8,591 nucleotides of DNA from Dechloromonas sp. (GTDB lineage: Bacteria > Pseudomonadota > Gammaproteobacteria > Burkholderiales > Rhodocyclaceae). Below are positions 1-6,324 of the stretch, in pieces (positions within the stretch are counted from its first letter, which is position 1; each line of letters opens with the position of its first letter). The DNA lies in the NCBI GenBank assembly GCA_013693915.1, contig CP059264.1, forward strand, positions 522,229 through 530,819, given 5' to 3'. A program made the translations under genes and the position numbers. The notes beneath the pieces are model-generated. The model was not told the DNA's origin, did not search any database, and saw only the letters and a program-made list of their open reading frames with translations.

Positions 1-3000
1 TACGCCGAAGCGGCGAAACAGGATGGGTAGCAGTACCAGCGTCAATGAAGTCGAGGTCAGCAAGCCGCCAATGACGACGATGGCTAGCGGCCGCTGCACT
101 TCCGAGCCGGGGCCGCTGGCGAAGAGCATCGGCACGAGGCCGAAGGCGGCGATGCTGGCGGTCATCAGCACCGGCCGCAAGCGGCGCTTCGCGCCCTCGA
201 CGACCACTTCGCCGACCGGCAGGCCGCGTGCCAGCAGCTGGTTGAAGTAGGTGACCATGACGACGCCGTTGAGCACGGCGATGCCGAGCAGAGCGATGAA
301 GCCGACCGAGGCCGGCACCGACAGGTATTCGCCGGAAATCAGCAGGCCGAAGATGCCGCCGATCATGGCGAACGGGATGTTGGAGAGGACCAGCAGCGCC
401 TGGCGCACCGAACCGAAAGTCGAGAACAGCAGGAAGAAGATCAGCAACAAGGCGACCGGCACCACCACCATCAGGCGTGCCGCCGCCCGCTGCTGGTTTT
501 CGAACTGGCCGCCCCAGGCCAGACGGTAGCCTTCCGGCAGCTTGACGTCGCGGGCGACGGCGGCTTTGGCATCCTCGACGAAGCCGACGAGATCGCGGTC
601 GCGGACGTTCGACTGGATGACGACGTAGCGCTGGGCATTCTCGCGGTCGACCTTTACCGGGCCGTCGAGACGCTCGATTCTGGCGACGCTGGCCAGCGGC
701 ACGCTGCCACCGTCGGGCACGCTCAGACGCAGGCCCGCGAAATCAGCCGGCGAATTGAGCAGACTTTGCGGTCCGCGCAGGACCACAGGTACGCGTTGCC
801 CCTGGTCGATGACGATGCCGACGTTGCGGCCTTCGAGCAGGGCCTTCAGGTCGTTCTGGATGTCGTCGACGTTGAGGCCGAGTCTGCCTGCCGCGAGGCG
901 GTCGACCGCAACCTTGAGGTACTGGACGCCGTCGTTTTTCAGCGTGAAGGTGTCTTCGGCGCCGGGCACTTTCTTGACGGTGGCGACGATCTCGCCGGCC
1001 AAGCGGTTCAACGTGGCGAGTTCGGGGCCGTAGACCTTGATCGCCAGGTCGCCGCGCACGCCGGTCAGCATTTCCGACACGCGCATGTCGATGGGCTGCG
1101 TGAACGAAAAACCGATGCCGGGGAAGTCGGCCATGACCGCACGCATCTGGTCGGCCAGCCAGGCCGGATCGGCGTTGCGCCAGGTATCGCGCGGTTGCAG
1201 CACCATGAAAGTGTCGGTCTGGTTGAGGCCCATCGGGTCGAGGCCGAGTTCGTCGGCGCCGGCACGGGCGACGATGGCCTTCACTTCCGGCACGCTTTCG
1301 AGAATGGCTTTTTGCACGCGGCTGTCGATGGTGATGGTCTGGTCGAGGCCGATTGACGGCAGCTTCTCGAGTTGCATGATCAGGTCGCCTTCATCCATCG
1401 TCGGCATGAAGCTCTTGCCGAGGAGCAGGAACGCACCGGTAGCGGCGGCCAGCGCAATCAGGGCGCCGATCATGTAAGTCCGGCTTTGGCTCAGGGCCGA
1501 GGCAAGCACGCGGTCGTACATGGCGGCCAGCTTTTTCACCAGCCACGGTTCGTGATGCGCGCCGCGCTTGATCAGGTACGAGGCGAGCACCGGCACCACG
1601 GTCAGAGACAGCAGCAGCGACGAGGCCAGCGCGAAAACGATGGTAAGTGCGACCGGTCCGAACATCTTGCCTTCCAGCCCCTGCAGGGTGAGCAGCGGCA
1701 GGAAGACGATGATGATGATGACGATGCCGGACGTCACGGGAGAGGCAACCTCGCGGGCTGCACGGTAGATCAGATGCAGCGTCGGCAAGTTCTCTTGGGC
1801 CTCCGCTAGCTGGCTTTCGACATTCTCGACGACGACCACCGCCGCATCGACCAACATGCCGATGGCGATGGCAAGGCCGCCGAGGCTCATCAGGTTGGCC
1901 GACAGACCATACAGCCGCATCAGAATGAATGTGGCGAGGGCAGACAGCGGCAGCATCAGCGCGACGACCAGCGCCGCGCGCAGGTTGCCTAGGAAAGCGA
2001 GGAGCAGCAGCACGACGAGAACGATGGCTTCGAGCAGCGCTTTCGCCACCGTGCCGACGGCGCGCCCGACCAGGTTGCTGCGGTCGTAGAAGGGTTCGAT
2101 GGTGACGCCGGCCGGCAGTGTCGGCGCGATTTCGGCCAGCCGCGCCTTGACGCCGGCCACCACGCTTTGCGCATTGGCGCCGCGCAGCCCGAGGACCAGC
2201 CCCTGCACCGCCTCACCCTGGCCATTGCGGGTCACCGCGCCGTAGCGGGTGAGGGCGCCGAAGCGAACGTCGGCGACATCGCCGACGCGCACCACCTTGC
2301 CGTCTTTCGCCTGCAAAACGATGGCCTTTACGTCGTCGACCGTGCGGATCGCCCCTTCGGCGCGCACCAGCAGCGATTCCTCGCCATCGTTGAGGCGGCC
2401 GGCGCCGTCGTTGCGGTTGTTGGCTTCCAGCACCGTTTGCAAATCTTTAAGCGCCAGCCCGCGCGCGGCGAGGCTTTGCGGCTGCGGCACGACTTCGAAG
2501 GTACGAACCTCGCCGCCCAGGCTGTTGACGTCGGCGACGCCGGGAATGGTGCGCAGCTGCGGGCGGATCACCCAGTCGAGCAGGGCGCGTTTCTCGGCCA
2601 GCGGCAGATCGCCCTCGATGGTGAACATGAACATCTCGCCGAGCGGCGTCGTGATCGGCGCCATGCCGCCGCTGGCGCCCGGCGGCAGGTTGCCCATCGC
2701 CGCCGCGAGGCGTTCGCCGACCTGCTGGCGGGCCCAGTAGATGTCGGTGCCGTCCTCGAAGTCGATGGTGATGTCGGTCAGCGCGTATTTCGAGACCGAG
2801 CGCAGCAGTCGCTGGTGCGGAATGCCGAGCATTTCCTGCTCGACCGGCACGGCGAGGCGGGTTTCGACCTCTTCCGGCGTCATGCCCGGCGCCTTCAGGA
2901 TGATCTTGACCTGTGTCGTCGACACGTCGGGAAAGGCGTCGATCGGCAGGCCGAGGAAAGCCTGGATGCCGGCGCCGATGAACATGACGGTCAGCACCAG

Positions 3001-3048
3001 AATCAGCAGGCGCTGGGTCAGCGAAAAACGGATTAGGGCGTCGAGCAT
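1..3048 (-). CDS. czcA: CzcA/CusA-family heavy-metal efflux RND pump, C-terminus cut by window edge
   Basis: Inner-membrane proton/metal antiporter of the HME-RND family, expected to work as a trimer with a periplasmic adaptor and an outer-membrane channel to expel metal ions. Reading the minus strand from ATG 3048-3046 gives 1016 uninterrupted codons to the window edge; family members are about 1020-1050 residues, so only a short tail is missing. Visible: TM1 near residues 10-30 (LILVLTVMFIGAGIQAF), the porter segment LPIDAFPDVSTTQVKI, the TM4 motif AIGMLVDAAVVVVEN with Asp401 and Glu408, the second porter region TQPIDMRVSEMLTGVRGD, and a C-terminal TM block with FIALLGIAVLNGVVMV. Asp401 and Glu408 fit the proton relay known in this family. 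Ala395 stands where CzcA has a first Asp. The start overlaps the adaptor stop (TAATG) with no strong ribosome site, so translation is probably coupled. The family is certain; the metal is not, and the symbol is at family level only. Confidence 0.95.
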   Translation of the reverse strand, partial: MLDALIRFSLTQRLLILVLTVMFIGAGIQAFLGLPIDAFPDVSTTQVKIILKAPGMTPEEVETRLAVPVEQEMLGIPHQRLLRSVSKYALTDITIDFEDGTDIYWARQQVGERLAAAMGNLPPGASGGMAPITTPLGEMFMFTIEGDLPLAEKRALLDWVIRPQLRTIPGVADVNSLGGEVRTFEVVPQPQSLAARGLALKDLQTVLEANNRNDGAGRLNDGEESLLVRAEGAIRTVDDVKAIVLQAKDGKVVRVGDVADVRFGALTRYGAVTRNGQGEAVQGLVLGLRGANAQSVVAGVKARLAEIAPTLPAGVTIEPFYDRSNLVGRAVGTVAKALLEAIVLVVLLLLAFLGNLRAALVVALMLPLSALATFILMRLYGLSANLMSLGGLAIAIGMLVDAAVVVVENVESQLAEAQENLPTLHLIYRAAREVASPVTSGIVIIIIVFLPLLTLQGLEGKMFGPVALTIVFALASSLLLSLTVVPVLASYLIKRGAHHEPWLVKKLAAMYDRVLASALSQSRTYMIGALIALAAATGAFLLLGKSFMPTMDEGDLIMQLEKLPSIGLDQTITIDSRVQKAILESVPEVKAIVARAGADELGLDPMGLNQTDTFMVLQPRDTWRNADPAWLADQMRAVMADFPGIGFSFTQPIDMRVSEMLTGVRGDLAIKVYGPELATLNRLAGEIVATVKKVPGAEDTFTLKNDGVQYLKVAVDRLAAGRLGLNVDDIQNDLKALLEGRNVGIVIDQGQRVPVVLRGPQSLLNSPADFAGLRLSVPDGGSVPLASVARIERLDGPVKVDRENAQRYVVIQSNVRDRDLVGFVEDAKAAVARDVKLPEGYRLAWGGQFENQQRAAARLMVVVPVALLLIFFLLFSTFGSVRQALLVLSNIPFAMIGGIFGLLISGEYLSVPASVGFIALLGIAVLNGVVMVTYFNQLLARGLPVGEVVVEGAKRRLRPVLMTASIAAFGLVPMLFASGPGSEVQRPLAIVVIGGLLTSTSLTLVLLPILFRRFGV

Positions 3049-4139
3049 TAATCGCTGCCGACGCCGGCAAGCAGAGCCTTCAGGCCGGAAACGCCTTTGA
3101 CGGCGACGCGCTCGCCAGCCTGCACACCTTCGACCAGCACGCTGTCGCCGCCTTGGCTGACGACACGCACCGGGCGCGCGGCGAAGCTTGTTCCCTGCTC
3201 GTCGCTGGAACGCTGGACGAAGGTGTAGGTTTTTCCGTCATGGCGTACCAGTGCCGCCGCCGGCAGCCGTTGCTGCTGCGTGCCGGCCGGGGTGGCGATT
3301 TCGACTTCGAGCACCTGGCCGGCATGCAAGGCGGCGGCGCCCTGGTTAACCTCGGCGCGCAGCAAAACCGTCTGGCTGGCCGGGTCGACCGCGCGGCCGA
3401 TGGCAATCAACCGGCCGCTGATGTCGCGCTCGGCGAGCTTGATCGGCATACCTTCCTTGAGCGTGGCGGCCACCCCCAGCGGCACCTGGATTTCCAGCCA
3501 CAGCGGCGTGAGCCTGGCGACGCGGTAGATCAGCGTCGCCGCTTCGACGCGCTGGCCGAGTTGCCCGCCCTGTTCGAGCACGACGCCGTCGATCGGTGCG
3601 GTCAACGCCAGCGAAGCGCCCAATTTGCCCGGCGCGATGCCGGCCAGCGCCAGTCCCTGCTGGCGTTCGCTGGCTTGTGCGGCGGCCTGGCTGGCGGCGG
3701 CGCGCGTAGCTTGCAAGCGGGATTCGGCGATGAGGCCTTCGGCGAACAGTTGTTCGTCGCGCTTCAGGCTCTGGCGCAGCAGGGCCGACTGGCTGCCGGC
3801 CTGAAGGGCGTCGCGTTGCAGTTCCAGCGCCTGCGGGCTGGCCAGGCGGGCGAGCACCTGACCACGCTTGACCGTAGCGCCGGGGGCGACGGCGAGCATT
3901 TCGAGCATCCCGGCGACCGGCGCGGCGACGACGCGCATCTGTTCGTTGGGCACCAGTACGCGCGCCGGATAAACGCCCGAGCGCTGCTGGTCGGCCTCCC
4001 CGACGGTTGCTGTTTCGATGCCCAGTGCCCTGATCTGGGGCTCATGCAGCGACAGCGGGTCGGCGGCATGGGCAGCCCCTATGAACAAAGAGACGAGAAG
4101 GGCAGTTAAACGGTGGTTACGGGTCATGTCTAGACTCAT
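3048..4139 (-). CDS. czcB: Efflux RND periplasmic adaptor (membrane fusion protein, CzcB/CusB type)
   Basis: Periplasmic adaptor that links the RND pump to an outer-membrane channel. The 363-residue product is of normal family length. Residues 1-25 form a signal peptide: basic TRNHR, hydrophobic LTALLVSLFIGA, and a cleavage site after AHA. The first half of the lipoyl (barrel-sandwich) domain is at about 69-105 (VVAAPVAGMLEMLAV, then GATVKRGQVLARLASP). An Ala/Gln-rich helical hairpin follows at about 105-165, then the second lipoyl half from about 178 (LTAPIDGVVLEQGGQLG) and beta-barrel and membrane-proximal domains to the end. No His-rich metal-binding N-terminus is visible, unlike some CzcB and CusB proteins. 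The start at 4139 is preferred because GGAAG lies 7 nt upstream (4147-4151); an in-frame ATG at 4127 has no such site. The TAA stop overlaps the ATG of the pump gene. The symbol is at family level. Confidence 0.9.
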   Translation of the reverse strand: MSLDMTRNHRLTALLVSLFIGAAHAADPLSLHEPQIRALGIETATVGEADQQRSGVYPARVLVPNEQMRVVAAPVAGMLEMLAVAPGATVKRGQVLARLASPQALELQRDALQAGSQSALLRQSLKRDEQLFAEGLIAESRLQATRAAASQAAAQASERQQGLALAGIAPGKLGASLALTAPIDGVVLEQGGQLGQRVEAATLIYRVARLTPLWLEIQVPLGVAATLKEGMPIKLAERDISGRLIAIGRAVDPASQTVLLRAEVNQGAAALHAGQVLEVEIATPAGTQQQRLPAAALVRHDGKTYTFVQRSSDEQGTSFAARPVRVVSQGGDSVLVEGVQAGERVAVKGVSGLKALLAGVGSD

Positions 4140-4158
4140 GAAGACGCTTCCGGCGAGT

Positions 4159-4386
4159 CTATCTGGCCGAGATTAAAGTTTCCTTAACGGCAACCTGTAG
4201 GGTCGGCGATTTATGAAAGGTTTGGATCAACAGAACTTTGCGGTAGCGGTCCACGGGCAGTCCGGGCCGATTTGCCGTACTGCCGTTGAACAGGCAGTGT
4301 CCTCTCACCTGCTCCGCTCGCTGGCACTCGATGAGCCGCTGGCGGGTGATGAAGGCGGCTTGCCAAGCCAGTACTTGGTCTTGCAT
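4159..4386 (-). pseudogene. Truncated N-terminal fragment, putative RlmI-like SAM-dependent rRNA methyltransferase
   Basis: From ATG 4386 the minus strand reads 75 codons to TAG at 4159-4161. The middle, GHCLFNGSTANRPGLPVDRY followed by RKVLLIQTF, resembles the N-terminal region of RlmI-like 23S rRNA cytosine-C5 methyltransferases, where a R-LFNG...PGL-VDRY pattern precedes the catalytic Rossmann domain. Full-length relatives run to several hundred residues. The SAM-binding and catalytic parts are absent here, so this fragment cannot be an active enzyme. AAAAGG lies just upstream of the ATG, so it may still be translated. It ends 20 bp before the efflux adaptor start, so any transcript from it would run into that operon. 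The resemblance is from memory of the family and is moderate; a chance ORF is possible. Confidence 0.45.
4172..4187 (-). promoter_or_regulatory. Candidate promoter -10 and dyad operator of the efflux operon
   Basis: On the minus strand TTTAAT (4177-4172) matches the sigma-70 -10 consensus at five of six positions. It would place the transcript start near 4165, about 26 nt before the adaptor ATG. No good -35 lies at 16-18 nt spacing; CCTACA at 18 nt matches only three positions, as is common for activated promoters. The -10 overlaps the imperfect dyad TTAAGGAAACTTTAA (4187-4173), whose outer arms pair at five of six positions. A metal-responsive regulator could bind there. This is inference from sequence shape only; the dyad is not a textbook CusR, CzcR or MerR site. 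Confidence 0.3.
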
Positions 4387-4581
4387 CGGCCTTTTCCGGA
4401 GAGAATGTGACGATTGGCAGAGGTAATGCCTCAGGAAATCTCTTGGTCCAGCATTTTGCCATAGTGCTGGGTTGCAGGGCGGTTCCAGCGGTAAGCGGAG
4501 CGGGCGATCCTTCGCGGTGACGGGATTGGCGAGAGCTTCCCGGTCACTCATCGTGTGCCTTATCCTGGCCACAATCGAGGC
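4387..4581. other. Non-coding or unrecognised stretch between two gene relics
   Basis: I recognise no gene here. On the minus strand the frame of the methyltransferase relic stays open up to 4707, but the residues upstream of its likely start (NPVTAKDRPLRLPLEPPCNP and similar) match nothing I know, and no convincing start signal was seen. On the plus strand a weak run GCRAVPA could be an eroded continuation of the dehydrogenase relic to the right, but I cannot support it. No RNA gene, riboswitch or insertion-sequence end was recognised. Confidence 0.5.
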
Positions 4582-4829
4582 GCATACGAGGGTCTGCGCG
4601 TCGAGCGGCAGCCCTATGGCATCAATGTCGTGACCATCGCTCCGGGCTAGATCGCGACGCCAGAGGCCGCCCAACTTTTGGCAAAAGGCGATCGAGTGTG
4701 GCGTCACCTACACGGCCATTCCCCGGCAGATGGACGTTTTCGCCAAGGTACTGTGGTTGCTGCCTAACTGGCTCCATGACCCGCTTTTCCGACATGCCCC
4801 GCGCAAGATGCGAGGCCAAGATGCGAGGC
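4582..4829 (+). pseudogene. C-terminal relic of a short-chain dehydrogenase/reductase (SDR), stop and frameshift
   Basis: Starting at 4582 the plus strand reads AYEGLRVERQPYGINVVTIA then PG, stop (TAG 4648-4650), then IATPEAAQLLAKG. This resembles the SDR stretch after the active-site Tyr/Lys, typically EGLRVEL-PYGI-V-TIAPG-I-TP. From 4688, in another frame, it continues AIECGVTYTAIPRQMDVFAK then VLWLLPNWLHDPLFRHAPRK. That resembles the C-terminus of SDR oxidoreductases, which often ends in a VIPWQM...LLRLLP...APRKPR pattern. The Rossmann glycine motif and catalytic residues upstream are missing, and the body needs both a stop read-through and a frame change. It is therefore a dead remnant. 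A 13-bp tandem repeat sits exactly at its end. The two-frame match makes chance unlikely. Confidence 0.7.
4804..4829. repeat. 13-bp direct tandem repeat (two copies of CAAGATGCGAGGC)
   Basis: CAAGATGCGAGGC occurs at 4804-4816 and again, without a gap, at 4817-4829. It lies at the C-terminal end of the SDR relic, where the protein would read PRKMRG, and directly left of the point where similarity between the two porin leaders begins. It could be a replication-slippage product or a scar of the rearrangement. Confidence 0.9.
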
Positions 4830-4861
4830 TTGCAACGGTGAGCTTCCCTCTTATTCTTGCC

Positions 4862-4879
4862 CCCTTGGGGAATCAATAA
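4862..4879 (+). promoter_or_regulatory. Conserved leader box upstream of the first porin gene
   Basis: The 18 bases CCCTTGGGGAATCAATAA are identical to 6284-6301 ahead of the second porin, while the sequence around them has diverged and differs in length by 7 bp between the box and the ATG (34 versus 41 bp from box start to ATG). CCCC-TT-GGGG (4861-4870) is a small dyad. Retention in both copies suggests a function such as an operator or 5'-UTR element. A possible weak promoter lies upstream: TTGCAA (4830-4835), a 16-nt spacer, TATTCT (4852-4857), four of six matches at each box. Confidence 0.45.
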
Positions 4880-4895
4880 GAAAAGTAGAGGCAGG

Positions 4896-6224
4896 ATGGC
4901 AAGGAGGCAAACTACTGTGCTGCTTTCGTTGGCGCTTTGCTTGAGCGCCGCCTCCCAGCGCGTCGCGGCTGAGGAAGTGCCCGATTTCGCCGGAGCGACG
5001 CTTTCCGGCGACTGGGGCGGCCGGCGCAGCGAAGCTTGGCAGTCCGGCTGGGCCTTCGACGGGACGGTGACCGTCGATGCCCTGCACAATCGCGGTGGCC
5101 TGCGCAACGGCGGCGGCGCCAATATCAACATCGATCTGCGGGCCACTGCCGATCTCGAGAAGCTGGCTGGCTGGAACGGGGCCACCGCCTACGTGAATGT
5201 CCTCTACAGCGGCGGTAGCCGGATCAATGCCAACTATACCGGCAATCTGATGGGGGTCAGCAGCATCGAGGCCCAGGTGCCGACCGCCCGCCTCTTCCAG
5301 GCGTGGATACAACAGAACTTCTTCAACGACCAGTTCTCCCTGCTGGCGGGCATTTACCCGATCGATTCCGAGTTCTCCGTCATGGGCTCGGCCAGTTTGT
5401 TGATCCACCCCACGTTCGGAGCGCCGGGTGATCTGGCCCAGACGCACGTTGCGTCGGTCTTTAACACCGCCGCCCCGGGCCTGCGCGCCAAGTGGCTCTC
5501 CGTGGACCAAACGCTGTACGGCATGGCCGCCGTGCTCAACGGGATTGCCGGCGATCCCGACTACACCAAGTCCTACTTCTTCAAGGCAACCAGCGGTGGC
5601 GGTGCCTTCGTGATCGGCGAACTGGGCTGGAAGCCGCTCGAGGCCGGCGTCACCTTGCACCCCGCGGAGCCGGTTGACACCGTGCCGACGGAACCGCTCT
5701 ACGAACACAAGAAATTTACGGGAGAGAGCAAGTACGCAGTCGGCCTCTGGCGCTACAGCAAGCCGCCGCCGGGTCAGTATGCCGTCGATGCTGACGGTGA
5801 ACCTGCCCAGGGCCATGCGCAAGGGGGCTATGTGCTGGCCGAGAACACCCTGTTCGTCCTGGATGAACAGGGTCGCGATGTCAGCGCGTTCGCCCGCTAC
5901 AGTTGGTCGAACGGCCTGGCGACGGCCGTCGACCGCACCTGGAACGTTGGCGTGCAGGTGCGCGGGCCGCTGGCCAGTCGGCCGGACGACGTGCTGGTGA
6001 TCGGAGCCGTGTATGGCGGATTGTCTTCCGGCTATCGCTCGACGCAGGCGGCCAACGGCAACCCGACGGCTGCCAGCGAGAATGTCGTCGAGATTGGCTG
6101 GCGCGCGGCACTCACGCGGTATCTCACGGTGCAGCCGGTCGCCCAGTGGACCCGCCATCCCGGCGGGGGTGCCGACGCCCAGCGTGCGACCGTGCTCGGC
6201 GTGCGCTTGCAACTCGTCCTATGA
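4896..6224 (+). CDS. oprB: OprB-family outer-membrane porin, copy 1
   Basis: Predicted beta-barrel porin of the OprB (carbohydrate-selective porin) family, 442 residues, in the usual range for the family. Residues 1-25 are a signal peptide (MARR, hydrophobic [12 protein letters not shown], cleavage after RVAA near 25). The mature protein starts with the family's [18 protein letters not shown] block (35-52). [20 protein letters not shown] (86-105), TGNLMGVSSIEA (115-126) and [20 protein letters not shown] plus [10 protein letters not shown] (131-160) also match the OprB pattern. The last strand is [10 protein letters not shown], ending in Leu rather than the usual Phe. The ATG at 4896 is chosen over a TTG at 4857 because it begins the signal peptide, aligns with copy 2, and has GAGG 4 nt upstream. 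The substrate is unknown: many OprB members take up sugars, but no sugar-use genes are nearby. Confidence 0.9.
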   Translation: MARRQTTVLLSLALCLSAASQRVAAEEVPDFAGATLSGDWGGRRSEAWQSGWAFDGTVTVDALHNRGGLRNGGGANINIDLRATADLEKLAGWNGATAYVNVLYSGGSRINANYTGNLMGVSSIEAQVPTARLFQAWIQQNFFNDQFSLLAGIYPIDSEFSVMGSASLLIHPTFGAPGDLAQTHVASVFNTAAPGLRAKWLSVDQTLYGMAAVLNGIAGDPDYTKSYFFKATSGGGAFVIGELGWKPLEAGVTLHPAEPVDTVPTEPLYEHKKFTGESKYAVGLWRYSKPPPGQYAVDADGEPAQGHAQGGYVLAENTLFVLDEQGRDVSAFARYSWSNGLATAVDRTWNVGVQVRGPLASRPDDVLVIGAVYGGLSSGYRSTQAANGNPTAASENVVEIGWRAALTRYLTVQPVAQWTRHPGGGADAQRATVLGVRLQLVL

Positions 6225-6258
6225 GACAGACGTGGTGCCGGCGGCAGGCCTTGCAGCG

Positions 6259-6281
6259 GTAAGCTTTTCGGCTTACTTTTT
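6259..6281 (+). terminator. Possible intrinsic terminator between the two porin genes
   Basis: Arms GTAAGC (6259-6264) and GCTTAC (6271-6276) pair perfectly around the loop TTTTCG and are followed at once by TTTTT (6277-6281). The six-pair stem is short and only half G/C, so termination would be weak to moderate. The matching place before copy 1 (4839-4858) has GTGAGC but no complementary arm, so the hairpin exists only in the inter-gene spacer. It starts 34 bp after the copy 1 stop and precedes the conserved leader box of copy 2, which would isolate the two transcripts or make it an attenuator. Confidence 0.5.
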
Positions 6282-6283
6282 AT

Positions 6284-6301
6284 CCCTTGGGGAATCAATA
6301 A
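6284..6301 (+). promoter_or_regulatory. Conserved leader box upstream of the second porin gene
   Basis: This is the second occurrence of CCCTTGGGGAATCAATAA, identical to 4862-4879. It lies directly after the hairpin and T-tract and 41 bp before the ATG. The upstream TTGCAG (6251-6256) matches the candidate -35 of copy 1, but the spacer and -10 (TACTTT, 6274-6279) fit poorly, so a shared promoter is uncertain. Confidence 0.45.
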
Positions 6302-6324
6302 ATAAGAAGTAAGAAAGGGGCGGG

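Noticed and set aside
1372..1809. A plus-strand frame with a run of seven Asp residues, suggesting a metal-binding protein
   Set aside because: The Asp run is the complement of the GAT repeat that encodes an Ile-rich membrane segment of the pump; no other support.
2167..3036. A 289-codon plus-strand frame rich in His, Arg and Ala
   Set aside because: Antisense to the RND pump gene, which is continuous and has clear family motifs; the composition is that of a shadow frame.
3153..4109. A 318-codon plus-strand frame
   Set aside because: Fully antisense to the adaptor gene, with no recognised motif.
4410..4430. Small inverted repeat GAGG-TAATG-CCTC near 4415-4430
   Set aside because: Only four base pairs, no T-tract, and no gene end nearby; expected by chance.
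4159..4707. One 182-codon minus-strand gene covering the whole region
   Set aside because: Only the part from 4386 downward resembles a known family and has a start with a nearby AAGG; the upstream part overlaps the SDR relic on the other strand.
4857..4895. TTG at 4857 as an upstream start for porin copy 1
   Set aside because: It would add 13 residues (MPPWGINKKSRGR) before a complete signal peptide, and copy 2 starts at the ATG that corresponds to 4896.
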